Source: an uncultured Atopobium sp. (GTDB lineage: Bacteria > Actinomycetota > Coriobacteriia > Coriobacteriales > Atopobiaceae). Taken from it: a stretch of 26,374 bases of DNA. The DNA lies in the NCBI GenBank assembly GCA_900555335.1, contig USKU01000007.1:1-26374 (forward strand), given 5' to 3'. The notes below the pieces were generated by a model that searched no databases, was not told the DNA's origin, and saw only the letters and a list, made by a program, of their open reading frames with translations. Both the position numbers and the translations under genes were made by a program. Shown here piece after piece: positions 1 to 8,536 of this stretch (within the stretch, counting starts at the first letter, position 1; each line of letters begins with the position of its first letter).

Positions 1-2068
1 ACCAGCATCTAAAGCCAGAGCCAAAGTAGAGACCCTTGTTACCTACGGTAAATTGACCATGAGGGGTCCACATGCCTGGTGCTCCTGTAGTGCACTGCCA
101 TTCGTACCAAACAACCCAGTTGCCGTGTGAACCCCTGTATACAGCAAAGCGATTGCCAGTAGTATCAATCTGAATGAGCCAGTTAGTAGCACTGTAATAG
201 TTCTGTGCATAACGATACATATCAGGGTAGTAGCAAGGTTGCTCCTCCATGGCGCCATCAGCCGCTGACCAATACAGTTTTCCACCCCAGGTTACATAAC
301 CAGTTTGCATGGAACCATTATTACTGAGATAGTAGTCCTTGCCGTTATCTTTAATCCATCCGGTTTTCATCTTGCCGTCAGAATCAAGGAAGTACCAACT
401 GCCCTTTGAATTAATCCAACCAGTTTGTTTTTCTCCGTTGGAATTAAAATAGTACCAAGTTCCATGAATATTAAGCCATCCATCTGCTGGTGCACCATTA
501 GAAAGATAGTAAAAATCTTTACTATTTTCTTTTATCCATCCCGTCTTAATTTTATGGTCGGAGCCAACGTTTACAGTCAAGCCAGGAAGATGTACCGTTC
601 CTGTTGGCTGTGAACCGTCATCTGTAGAGAAGACTCCTTCGGGAGAAATGAATCCAGTCAGTACTCCGTCTGGACCTGCCCAACGTTTTACGCCATTTGA
701 AAGAGTAACCCATTCATTTTTTGCTAGACCATAGCTTTTATCAAAGTAGTAGTTCTTTCCATCAATTGAATGCTCTCCAACGTATGCGGCATGGTCAATT
801 GAAGATGGATTAAAATACCAGGTCTTATTGCCAGGAGTAGTAAACCATCCAGAGACAAGCGCGCCGCTAGATTGAGCCCAGGACAAATTTCCGTCTGGTA
901 GGGACACCCAATTACTTGAAGTCATACCAGCATTTTCATCAACGTAATATGAACCGCTAGGAAGTTGGAAAAGTCCAGTTTTCATGCGATGAATTGAGTC
1001 TTCTGAATCAAAGTAAAACCATTTACCATTTGGGAAATGTTTCCAACCTGAATAGAATGAGCCATAAGAATCTACCCAAGACCATGAACCATCATCATTG
1101 TGAATCCAACTATTTCTAAGGATTCCATAGTTTTCATCGAAATGATAATATGTGCCGTCAATTTCGACGTTGCCAATAAGCGCTGGATGCTGTGGAACAG
1201 ATGGATCAAAGTACCAAGTTCTACCATTTGGTGTGTTAAACCAACCAGAGGCAAGAGCGCCATTTTTTTGAGCCCAAGCCCACTCACGAGTTGGTAGTTG
1301 AATCCAACTGTTAGAAATCATACCTGCATATTCATCAATGTAATATGAGGTACCAGAAACCTGAATTGTTCCAATTAACATACGATGACGAGGTTCTTCT
1401 GGATCAAAATAGAACCACTTGCCGTTAGGCATATGCTTCCATCCAGAATAGTAAGTACCATCTTCAGTTGCCCATGACCAAGAACTTGCTGAACGATATA
1501 CCCATCCATTTGTTACAAGTCCGTTTGTTGAATCAAAGTAGTAAAACTTACCATCAATTTCAACTTCACCGAAGATTGCCTTATGCTGCGGGTCAGTTGG
1601 ATCAAAATACCAAGTTTTTCCATTAGGTGTTGTGTACAAACCCTTGACTGCATTACCAGCAGCGTCTACATAGTGCCAACCAGAATCATCTTTGATCCAC
1701 TGGCTTGTGACAAGTGTTCCATCTTCTCTGTAATAGTGGAATTGGCCGTTTTCTTGTCTCCATCCAGAAGACTGAGGGGTTGGCGAAGTATTCTCTGTTG
1801 GAACAGCAGGTGTCTGGTCTGTTGTTGGAGTTGTTGTTGGCGCTGCAGGTGAGGTAGGCTGAGAGTTTTCAGGTGCTGTAGGAGAAGTATTTTCAGATGT
1901 TGCAGTAGTTTCAGTTGTTACAGCAGGGGCATTTACTGCGGTTGTATCAGTAGTCTCTGCAAGAGCAGGAGCAGCGTGGAGTCCACAAAGTAGAGCTGCA
2001 CTCAACGAAGCAACTGTAATGAGCTTCTGCATTGAAGGCCTGCTGGACAAACATGTCTTCTTTTTCAT
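1..2068 (-). CDS. Secreted L,D-transpeptidase (YkuD type) with cell-wall-binding repeats, 3' end missing
   Basis: I translated 689 codons from ATG at 2068 to the window edge with no stop. An AAGGA ribosome site lies 7 bases upstream; another in-frame ATG at 2074 is too close to it. Order: signal peptide (residues 1-38, ending near ALA), a Thr/Pro/Ser linker to about 100, aromatic wall-binding repeats 102-606, then the start of a YkuD domain from about 613, with NWLIQIDTTGNRFAVYRG and TPHGQFTVGNKG typical of the family. The catalytic His and Cys lie beyond the window. Residues 143-472 are five repeats of exactly 66 residues; 509-606 are short repeats of about 20 residues, as in choline-binding-like proteins. 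Known: YkuD enzymes make 3-3 peptidoglycan cross-links or attach proteins to the wall. Inferred: an exported wall-bound cross-linking enzyme. It could instead be a surface protein with an inactive domain, since the active site is not visible. Confidence 0.85.
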   Translation of the reverse strand, partial: MKKKTCLSSRPSMQKLITVASLSAALLCGLHAAPALAETTDTTAVNAPAVTTETTATSENTSPTAPENSQPTSPAAPTTTPTTDQTPAVPTENTSPTPQSSGWRQENGQFHYYREDGTLVTSQWIKDDSGWHYVDAAGNAVKGLYTTPNGKTWYFDPTDPQHKAIFGEVEIDGKFYYFDSTNGLVTNGWVYRSASSWSWATEDGTYYSGWKHMPNGKWFYFDPEEPRHRMLIGTIQVSGTSYYIDEYAGMISNSWIQLPTREWAWAQKNGALASGWFNTPNGRTWYFDPSVPQHPALIGNVEIDGTYYHFDENYGILRNSWIHNDDGSWSWVDSYGSFYSGWKHFPNGKWFYFDSEDSIHRMKTGLFQLPSGSYYVDENAGMTSSNWVSLPDGNLSWAQSSGALVSGWFTTPGNKTWYFNPSSIDHAAYVGEHSIDGKNYYFDKSYGLAKNEWVTLSNGVKRWAGPDGVLTGFISPEGVFSTDDGSQPTGTVHLPGLTVNVGSDHKIKTGWIKENSKDFYYLSNGAPADGWLNIHGTWYYFNSNGEKQTGWINSKGSWYFLDSDGKMKTGWIKDNGKDYYLSNNGSMQTGYVTWGGKLYWSAADGAMEEQPCYYPDMYRYAQNYYSATNWLIQIDTTGNRFAVYRGSHGNWVVWYEWQCTTGAPGMWTPHGQFTVGNKGLYFGSGFRCW
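653..1642 (-). repeat. Five tandem 198-bp coding repeats (66-residue wall-binding module)
   Basis: Units start at 1642, 1444, 1246, 1048 and 850 (minus strand), an exact 198-bp period. Two alternating types are visible. Type A begins GWKH-PNGKWFYFD and has a YYVDE-AGM core. Type B begins GWF-TPNGKTWYFDP and has a YYFD--YG core. The order in this gene is B-A-B-A-B. The same two types occur in the autolysin at 4708-5490. Confidence 0.85.
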
Positions 2069-2413
2069 GGGCATATCCTTTTTTGAAGGGATAACTTTCT
2101 ACATAAATAATAGTTTGATATGTCTGTTATTGTTCTCGTAAATTAATCCTATACAAATTCTCTATCTTCTATGAAAAAATGCTCAACTAATGAGATAAAA
2201 ATCGTTTAATAGCAGATATATCCATAAATAAATGCTGGAAAACAGCTTGATTACCTGTGGCTCTTCCGGTAGATGGTGTGAAAATCTCCATGAGTGGTTT
2301 CTCGCCACATAAGTTGTTGATTAAGGTTATTATATTCCACGTGGCGAAACGTCACGGTATCGCGCTCCACAGGCGCAGTTTTGCCCTGCGGGGCTAAGAA
2401 AGAAAGGCACGAA
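2069..2413. other. 345-bp non-coding region between the transpeptidase gene and cspA
   Basis: No convincing gene or tRNA is present. The left part (about 2100-2260) is AT-rich and should hold the promoter of the leftward transpeptidase gene. The right part should hold the cspA promoter and leader: -10-like TATTAT/TATATT hexamers lie at 2328-2336 without a good -35, and the leader then turns GC-rich. It contains CCACGTGG (2338-2345) and a small GCCC/GGGC hairpin (2383-2394) just before the ribosome site. Confidence 0.5.
2302..2347. promoter_or_regulatory. Inverted repeat TCGCCAC / GTGGCGA flanking a putative cspA -10 region
   Basis: TCGCCAC (2302-2308) and GTGGCGA (2341-2347) are exact reverse complements, 32 bases apart. 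They bracket the AT-rich -10-like stretch upstream of cspA. This could be a regulator site or, if transcribed, a leader stem. Seven-base arms can arise by chance. Confidence 0.3.
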
Positions 2414-2617
2414 ATGGCTCAGGGTACTGTAAAGTGGTTTAATCCAGACAAGGGTTACGGCTTCATCTCTCGTGAGGATGGCGACGATCTGTTCGTACAC
2501 TTCTCCGAGATTCAGATGGACGGTTTCAAGACTCTCGATGAGGGTCAGCCTGTCGAGTTTGAGATTACCACCGGCCAGAACGGTAAGCTCCAGGCTTCTA
2601 GCGTCCACAAGATCTAG
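2414..2617 (+). CDS. cspA: Cold-shock domain protein (CspA family)
   Basis: A 67-residue single cold-shock domain. RNP1-like KGYGFIS and RNP2-like LFVHFSEI are both present, and the MAQGTVKWFN start is diagnostic. I chose ATG 2414, not the longer in-frame start at 2381, because Csp proteins begin here and GAAAGG lies just upstream. Family members bind single-stranded nucleic acid and melt RNA structure; many are constitutive and some are cold-induced. It is monocistronic, with its own terminator directly behind. Which Csp paralogue it is cannot be told from one window. Confidence 0.95.
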   Translation: MAQGTVKWFNPDKGYGFISREDGDDLFVHFSEIQMDGFKTLDEGQPVEFEITTGQNGKLQASSVHKI

Positions 2618-2637
2618 TACTTGCGAACACTACCATC

Positions 2638-2665
2638 AAAAGGAGACCTTCGGGTCTCCTTTTTT
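2638..2665 (+). terminator. Rho-independent terminator of cspA (UUCG tetraloop)
   Basis: An 11-bp perfect stem, 2638-2648 with 2653-2663, is closed by C(TTCG)G and ends in a T run to 2665. The A run on the left arm means it can also serve the leftward HAD gene ending at 2705. Confidence 0.93.
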
Positions 2666-2704
2666 GTTACATCGCTATTTATACAGTTGCAGTAACCAAG
2701 AGCT

Positions 2705-3367
2705 TTAATACCAGTGCTTGATGGTAAGGTCAGCAAGTTCAGAGAGTTTCTCGATATCTTGATGTTCATCATCACAATTAACAGCACAGGTGATAAGACC
2801 AACAGAATTTCCTGTCTGAAGCGCTAGTGGGATGTCTTCAAACAGAATTGTTTTCTCGGCTGTAGCATTAAGACGTTTAAGCACCTCAAGATACAGATGA
2901 GGTTCATCTTTTGCAGATCCAACATCTGCTGCAAACACCTGAGTATCAAACAGAGTGGATAGATGTAAACGAGGCTCAAGAAGAGCAAGAAGCTCCGGCT
3001 CGTTGACAGTTGCCAATGCAGTAGGGATGTCTTTTTCTTGTAACTTGCCAATAAAATCAACAACACCAGGTCGAAGCTGCACGGAGTTTACAAAGAAGCT
3101 TTTACTAAGCTCTTTCCACTCGGCAACAATCTCTTCTGGATCCTCCTTTAGCCCATAGGTGGCAATTGCCCATTCGGCTCCCTTTTCAAATCCAAGAGGG
3201 GAGAGAATCTTACCAATTTCTGGAGTGTAAGGGATTCCTCGCGACTCAAAAAACTCCTGGTCAACAAGCTTCCAAATATGATGCGTGTGAGCAATAGTGC
3301 CATCAAAATCAAAGATTGCTGCTTCAAAATCTGTTGCAAGAATATCTTCAAGTGTCGAGAAAATCAC
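2705..3367 (-). CDS. HAD-superfamily hydrolase, subfamily IA (phosphatase or phosphoglucomutase-like)
   Basis: 220 residues. Motif I is DFDGT (D20 nucleophile, D22 acid/base), a Thr/Ser motif II lies at ALATV (about 117-121), the motif III lysine is K153 in SAKDEPH, and the metal-binding motif IV is FEDIPLAL (E177, D178). A helical cap fits between motifs I and II (about 30-100). The order and length match beta-phosphoglucomutase or phosphoglycolate-phosphatase-like HADs; the substrate cannot be read. The start is GTG at 3367 with a weak GGA-type site 5 bases upstream, and no in-frame ATG precedes motif I. It converges on cspA, sharing the terminator, and is divergent from the autolysin. Confidence 0.88.
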   Translation of the reverse strand: MIFSTLEDILATDFEAAIFDFDGTIAHTHHIWKLVDQEFFESRGIPYTPEIGKILSPLGFEKGAEWAIATYGLKEDPEEIVAEWKELSKSFFVNSVQLRPGVVDFIGKLQEKDIPTALATVNEPELLALLEPRLHLSTLFDTQVFAADVGSAKDEPHLYLEVLKRLNATAEKTILFEDIPLALQTGNSVGLITCAVNCDDEHQDIEKLSELADLTIKHWY

Positions 3368-3405
3368 AGTGTTCCAATCAAGTTGCGGTGAGCTTGTGTT
3401 TTTTA

Positions 3406-3433
3406 TTGTTGACGTGCCAGTCTAGTGTAAACT
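3406..3433 (+). promoter_or_regulatory. Possible promoter of the autolysin gene
   Basis: TTGTTG (3406-3411) and TAAACT (3428-3433) are 16 bases apart. The overlapping TTGACG (3409-3414) is a better -35 but has no good -10 at standard spacing. Weak sequence support. Confidence 0.3.
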
Positions 3434-3480
3434 TTTAGCAAGTATGAAGAGGAGTAAACCAATACTTTTCGGAGGACCGC

Positions 3481-6147
3481 ATGAAACGCAGCTTATTTAA
3501 TACTCGCGGTAAATTGCTTGCTATTTTGTTCTTTGTTGTCGCAGCATTGTTTGCAACAACAGTTCAAAACGCATATGCAACTACCTACACCACAATGGAT
3601 GCCCAAGGAAACATTATCCAGAGTGAATCGCTAAAAGATGCCGTAGCACTTGCTCGTGCAACTGGCAGACCTATTGCGCTTGACCCAGGTCACAGTGATG
3701 GCCTTGAAGGCAGAGATCCAGGTGCTACCTACTTTGGACTCAAAGAGGGAGATCTGGCTTGGGCAACTGCCATGTATGCCAAGAAGTATCTGGAAAAATG
3801 GGGTGTACAGGTTGTTGTTGTTCGTGGAGAACACGAGGATCCATCGATCAAGACGCGCGTACAGCGTGCTGTTGACGCAAACGCTTGTGCCATCATCTCG
3901 CTTCACTACAATGCCGGCCCTGCATCTGCAACGGGCTCAGAGGTACTTGTTCCTCATAAGGTAAGCTACAACTATGATCTTTATCTCTCCGGTCAAATTT
4001 TTGCCGGCAAGGTTAACTATTACCTCAGAAATAAAGTTGGTATTGTTACCCGCGGTGACGGCGCAACAGAACGTGGCTACAACGACCAATACGGAACAGA
4101 CTATTACGAGAATGGCGATGAGTCCGATTATTACGGTATTGTCCGCTATGCTCGTCAAAAGGGAATTCTTGGCGTAATTATTGAGCATCAATTCATCTCT
4201 AATCCAGCACATGCTGCTGAGTTTAAAGACCTTGGCGATAATTCCAAGGTTGACTATATTGGCTGGGCAGATGCATGGGCAATTTGGGAGATGTATCACT
4301 CCGATACCTGGTGGAGCATGAGCAGCATTTCTGCTGTTCAGCAAGGTAATAAAGTAACAGTCAAACCTGTTTTAACTGGTGTTGTCACAGGAGCAACCTT
4401 TACCTTTGGCTATACAGCTCCAGATGGTTCTTGGACAACTGTTGCATACAAGACCACTGATACCTCAATTTCTTTTGTTCCTCCTATGACTGGTAATTAC
4501 GTTTTGTACCTCAAGGCCATTTCATCTGATGGACAGGAAATTACGCGTCAGATGAACTTTGAAGCAACTGAAGGCGCAGTTACCGGTTGGAAGCAAGTTG
4601 CTAACGGATGGATGTATACCGATGACAATGGCTTCAGGTATACAAATCGTTGGCTCAATGACGCTGACGGCTGGCACTACTTTGGCGCTCAAGGAATTGC
4701 AGCTTCTGGTTGGATCACTACTGCTGATGGTAAGACGTTCTATGCTGATCCATCATCTACTCATAACGCTGTAAAGCTTGGTCAATTTACAGTACAGAAT
4801 AGAGATTATTACGCCGATACCAGCACTGGAGTCATTAAAGATGGCTGGGTAAATTATGGTGATGGCAATTGGGCTTGGGCCAACCCAGACGGTTCTCTCT
4901 ACGCTGGTTGGAAGCTTCTTCCAAACGGTAAGTGGTTCTACTTTGACGTCAACAACAACTATCACGCAAGCTTTGGTCTTATGTCTGATGGAGATCAGAA
5001 GTACTACGTTGATCGCGATCGCGGTTTGCTTTATGGCGGCTGGATTAGCCTTGCTGATGGCAATTGGGCATGGGCTAATACAGACGGCTCACTCTACGCT
5101 GGCTGGAAACATTTGCCTAATGGTAAATGGTTCTACTTTGATGAAAGTGCAGAATATCCACTGCTCAAGACAGGTGTCTTCACTATTTCTAGTGGCTCTT
5201 ATTACGTTGACGTAAATAAGGGAATGACCTCTAACGATTGGGTTCAGTTGCCAAATAACAGCTGGGCTTGGGCCCAGTTAAGCGGTGCTTTGGCTTCTGG
5301 TTGGTTTAATACTCCAAATGGCAAGACTTGGTACTTTGACCCAACAACTAATGAGCACGCTGCACTCATCGGTCTGCAAGTAATCAATGGCTCATACTAT
5401 TACTTTGATTTGGGCTATGGTCTGCTGCGCAATCAAGACATTACGCTTCCAGACGGTCGAACTGTTCATGCAGATGCAAGTGGTGTCCTTAACATCAAGC
5501 CTACTGATACCAATAACGGTAGAGGTGGAAACGTTGACGGCAATAACGGTGGAGATAATAGAGACGCTAACAACACGCCTGCTGATGACGGTTCTCCAAT
5601 TGAGCCAACTCGCGGTAATTTCTCTGATCGCACTAGCGTTCTTGGAGCACCTCTTGTCACAAAAGAGGACCTTCAGCGAGATTTCAACAAGCGCGTAGGT
5701 TCTGCTTATCCAGCTGTCTATGCCGAGAAAGGCGCTGCAACAGGAGCTGATTTTGTAAACCAGCTATGGCAGGCTGCAATTGACGAGGGAGTTCGTCCAG
5801 AGCTCCTCTATGCGCAGGTCATGATTGAGACAGGTAATCTTCGTTTTGGTGGTGCTGTCCTCCCTGAGCAGTGCAACTTTGGTGGTATGGGAGCAACTGG
5901 AAATGGTAAGCGCGGACTCTCGTTTGATACCGTTCTTAAGGGACTACGTGCACAGGCTTTGCACCTTCGTGCATACGCAGGTTATGAGCCACTGACCGTT
6001 GATCCAAGCAAAGCTCAAGAGGTCGACAAGCGCTACGGAGCATGGATTCTTGCTAGGAAGGCAAACATTATCCGCAAGCTTGCTGGAACGTGGGCAATGG
6101 ACAAGAACTATGCGGTAAAGCTTGTTCGCGTAATGAATGAGCTGTAA
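3481..6147 (+). CDS. Bifunctional autolysin: N-acetylmuramoyl-L-alanine amidase (Amidase_3) + wall-binding repeats + glucosaminidase
   Basis: 888 residues with a signal peptide at 1-33. The Amidase_3 domain spans about 62-275: zinc ligands H71 (DPGH), E89 and H142 (LHYN), catalytic E235 (IEHQFISN). A beta-rich domain follows (282-362), then wall-binding repeats (369-670), including four 65-66 residue units at 410-670. A low-complexity Gly/Asn/Asp linker spans 671-710. A C-terminal glucosaminidase-like domain spans 728-888, with proposed catalytic E783 in AQVMIETGNLRFGG. GGAGG lies 5 bases before ATG. Amidases cut the MurNAc-L-Ala bond and glucosaminidases cut the glycan. Two hydrolases flanking wall-binding repeats recall staphylococcal Atl, but with an Amidase_3 domain. 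Expected role: daughter-cell separation or wall turnover. It is a single gene with its own terminator. Confidence 0.9.
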   Translation: MKRSLFNTRGKLLAILFFVVAALFATTVQNAYATTYTTMDAQGNIIQSESLKDAVALARATGRPIALDPGHSDGLEGRDPGATYFGLKEGDLAWATAMYAKKYLEKWGVQVVVVRGEHEDPSIKTRVQRAVDANACAIISLHYNAGPASATGSEVLVPHKVSYNYDLYLSGQIFAGKVNYYLRNKVGIVTRGDGATERGYNDQYGTDYYENGDESDYYGIVRYARQKGILGVIIEHQFISNPAHAAEFKDLGDNSKVDYIGWADAWAIWEMYHSDTWWSMSSISAVQQGNKVTVKPVLTGVVTGATFTFGYTAPDGSWTTVAYKTTDTSISFVPPMTGNYVLYLKAISSDGQEITRQMNFEATEGAVTGWKQVANGWMYTDDNGFRYTNRWLNDADGWHYFGAQGIAASGWITTADGKTFYADPSSTHNAVKLGQFTVQNRDYYADTSTGVIKDGWVNYGDGNWAWANPDGSLYAGWKLLPNGKWFYFDVNNNYHASFGLMSDGDQKYYVDRDRGLLYGGWISLADGNWAWANTDGSLYAGWKHLPNGKWFYFDESAEYPLLKTGVFTISSGSYYVDVNKGMTSNDWVQLPNNSWAWAQLSGALASGWFNTPNGKTWYFDPTTNEHAALIGLQVINGSYYYFDLGYGLLRNQDITLPDGRTVHADASGVLNIKPTDTNNGRGGNVDGNNGGDNRDANNTPADDGSPIEPTRGNFSDRTSVLGAPLVTKEDLQRDFNKRVGSAYPAVYAEKGAATGADFVNQLWQAAIDEGVRPELLYAQVMIETGNLRFGGAVLPEQCNFGGMGATGNGKRGLSFDTVLKGLRAQALHLRAYAGYEPLTVDPSKAQEVDKRYGAWILARKANIIRKLAGTWAMDKNYAVKLVRVMNEL
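4708..5490 (+). repeat. Four tandem 195-198 bp coding repeats in the autolysin
   Basis: Units begin at 4708, 4906, 5101 and 5299. The order is B-like, A, A, B, using the same A and B types as the transpeptidase at 653-1642. The stretches GALASGWFNTPNGKTWYFDP and SGSYYVD are identical or nearly identical between the two proteins. Confidence 0.8.
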
Positions 6148-6166
6148 AAGCCACAGCACATTGTGC

Positions 6167-6200
6167 AAAAGGAGTTCCGAGAAATCGGAACTCCTTTTTT
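6167..6200 (+). terminator. Rho-independent terminator of the autolysin gene (GAAA tetraloop)
   Basis: A 14-bp perfect stem, 6167-6180 with 6185-6198, has a GAAA loop and then a T run. It sits between convergent genes and, with four T on the other strand, may also stop the TPR gene. Confidence 0.92.
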
Positions 6201-6234
6201 ATGCCAATTCTTTGTGAGTTTGAGTTGAGTTGTT

Positions 6235-8505
6235 TTATCTGTCAGGCTCTCCTTCAATGGAGTTGAGCATGTCAAAGTAGACATCATCTTTAGTCATTAT
6301 TCCTAGGTTCATCATGAAGTTCTTGGCCACACTAAAAAGCTCTGCATCAAGCGAGGCTCGCGTACCATCCAAGAAAATAGTAGAGACTTCATCTGTCGGA
6401 GCAACAGGAATTTGATTTTCTATGAGCGTGGCGTAAATCTCATCATCGTTCATATCTTCGCAGCTAAACTCAGGCTCACTTTGCGCGAGAATTGCTGTCT
6501 CGGTACCAATAATAAACGTAGCTCCTGGTAAGAACTTCAAGGCAAACTGATAGCAAGCTTGGGCGGCTTTCAGATGTCTGAGTCTCCATTGGAAGAATGC
6601 CATGCGATAATAGCCAAATCCAATACTCTCGGGGTCATGGGCAAGCAGCAGGAGCTTCTTGAGCTCATCTGCTGCAGCTGCAATATCTAGCGACTCTTCA
6701 AGACAGTGGGAGAGGTGTAGCCTTGCACTCATGCTAAGAGGAGCAATCTCAACAGCCCTTCTCGCGTGCTGAAGAGCACTTTGAGTTTGTCCCTGGAGCG
6801 TCTGAGCAATAGATATCAGAAGGTGTGCTTCAAAGTAAGACATAGGAGCTAGACGAGTGTTTTTCTCGGGATTAGAGAGAATTCTGTTGTAGAGCACTCG
6901 ATCGACGTAATTCATAAATACGCGCCACTGAGTGGTGGTTGTATCTGTGTAGGTGTTATTGCCATCAACGGAGTCCAGCGCTTCACGTAGGAGCAGTTCT
7001 GCGTCTTGATAGTTTTTCTCGCCAATAAGACGCTGAGCCTTGGTAACCGCTAAGGAAAGAACGCCTCCGTCAACAAACTCTTCTGAAATAGCCTCAAAGT
7101 CATCTTCTGCAAGCGTGCCCTTAATAAAGCGAGAAACCACGCGTTCTCCCGCTGCTCGCACCGTAGGATCGGTAGAGTTTGCGGTATACGACAAGATAGT
7201 GCGGACGTTTTCTTCTGTAGAAGAAGAGAGGTTGCGCAAAATTTTGGTGATAATTTCTTCTCGCGCCTGACCTTCATCAATAGAAAGCCCCGACACTTCA
7301 TCGGTGCCTAGTGCGTGAGCTGCGACGCTATCAAGGCGTTTTTGAGAAGACTCAACAAAATCGTACCTACTGGGTGGACAGAAAATCTCATCATCTAAGG
7401 TAAAGAGTGGATGAACTGCATGAAGAATGCCATCTGCCTCGTCGATTTGCGCGTTCCAGAGCTGATAGACAGAAAGCGGATTAGTATCTTCTGTAATGTT
7501 TGTATCTTCAAATTGCTTGCGAGTAATGTGGAACGAGAAAAGACAGGCATGCAGCTTGTTTGTATTGCATATGCCAGAGAGCCATACCTCGTTAATCCTC
7601 TTCGAGCTTCTAAAAGCACTTGCGGTGATGAGCATACCAAGGTGTAAGTTGTAAGCGGTTGCCGCACGGTTGAGGTCATCAAAGGTTGCTTCCTTGATAC
7701 TTCCATCTGCGCCAAGAAAGCTTCTTGGAAATTGCTCTGGAAGAGCCAGGTGTACCCTAAAGGCGGCAATTCCCTTGTGTACGTTGGTCCTAAACTCAGT
7801 GACAAGACGCTGAGATAGACGCAGACTTTCAATGTGTAGAGAGATGGCTTTGCGGACAACCCATTCGCCATCTTCTTGGGTGCTTTGAGTGGTGGCGCAG
7901 CGGGGGCGAGATTGCTTCATCATGGTAGAAACAATCTTTTGCTCAAAAGCAAGTAAGTCAAGTTCAGATGCCATATTTGCATCAAGAAAGTATCGCTCTG
8001 CAAAGAGGGCAGTGTTTAGTGCGCTTTCAATAGTAAGAAGCTGAATCTTCTGCTCATAGGAAAGTGTTTTTTGATTAGCGCGCAGATAAAAGAGGCCATT
8101 GGTACGCAGGCGTACCACACGGCAGGGGATAGTAATGTCTTGCGCATCGAGAACACCGGAATCTTTTAGTCGTTGGGCTAGATGCAGTTCAAAATCACTT
8201 GGCGGGATGGCAACAGATCCACCTTTTCGGTGAGAATCTTTCTCACGCAAAAATGCTGTAGTTACAAAATGTTTGAGCACTTCAAGAGGGGTAGTGGACT
8301 CTGTAAGCGTAAGAGAAAGCGCTTCAATATTGAGCTTTGTATGCCAACCAGTCTGATCAATAGAACCAACATGTTGATTATTTTGAGCAGCGTCTAGAGA
8401 CTCATCAGGCAGAACGTCTGTATTGACGAGAGACGGATAGAGTTTTCCAAGCCTGTTTCTTCCAGGTTGCTTAGCTTCTGGATTATTTTCCTGACGAGTC
8501 ATCAT
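6235..8505 (-). CDS. TPR-containing protein of unknown function, 756 aa
   Basis: I do not recognise a named family. There is no signal peptide or membrane segment, so it is probably cytoplasmic. Residues 1-60 look disordered. About 90-470 is a mixed helical region without a known motif. About 485-665 shows helix pairs with TPR-like spacing, for example AQTLQGQTQSALQHARRAVE at about 567-586 followed by a similar pair at 591-625. The C-terminus is acidic. GGGAGG lies just upstream of two adjacent ATGs (8505 and 8502); 8502 has the better spacing. TPRs usually hold partner proteins. The gene stands alone, converging on the autolysin and divergent from a HAD gene, so context gives no clear role. 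Confidence 0.75.
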   Translation of the reverse strand: MMTRQENNPEAKQPGRNRLGKLYPSLVNTDVLPDESLDAAQNNQHVGSIDQTGWHTKLNIEALSLTLTESTTPLEVLKHFVTTAFLREKDSHRKGGSVAIPPSDFELHLAQRLKDSGVLDAQDITIPCRVVRLRTNGLFYLRANQKTLSYEQKIQLLTIESALNTALFAERYFLDANMASELDLLAFEQKIVSTMMKQSRPRCATTQSTQEDGEWVVRKAISLHIESLRLSQRLVTEFRTNVHKGIAAFRVHLALPEQFPRSFLGADGSIKEATFDDLNRAATAYNLHLGMLITASAFRSSKRINEVWLSGICNTNKLHACLFSFHITRKQFEDTNITEDTNPLSVYQLWNAQIDEADGILHAVHPLFTLDDEIFCPPSRYDFVESSQKRLDSVAAHALGTDEVSGLSIDEGQAREEIITKILRNLSSSTEENVRTILSYTANSTDPTVRAAGERVVSRFIKGTLAEDDFEAISEEFVDGGVLSLAVTKAQRLIGEKNYQDAELLLREALDSVDGNNTYTDTTTTQWRVFMNYVDRVLYNRILSNPEKNTRLAPMSYFEAHLLISIAQTLQGQTQSALQHARRAVEIAPLSMSARLHLSHCLEESLDIAAAADELKKLLLLAHDPESIGFGYYRMAFFQWRLRHLKAAQACYQFALKFLPGATFIIGTETAILAQSEPEFSCEDMNDDEIYATLIENQIPVAPTDEVSTIFLDGTRASLDAELFSVAKNFMMNLGIMTKDDVYFDMLNSIEGEPDR

Positions 8506-8536
8506 ACACCTCCCAAGTTAGGCATACTGATTCATC

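Noticed and set aside
653..1642. CRISPR-like array
   Set aside because: The 198-bp period is coding and in frame throughout, with diverged units and no short identical repeats or spacers.
3937..4344. A 135-codon open frame opposite the amidase domain
   Set aside because: Antisense to conserved amidase codons including the catalytic Glu region; no ribosome site or family resemblance.
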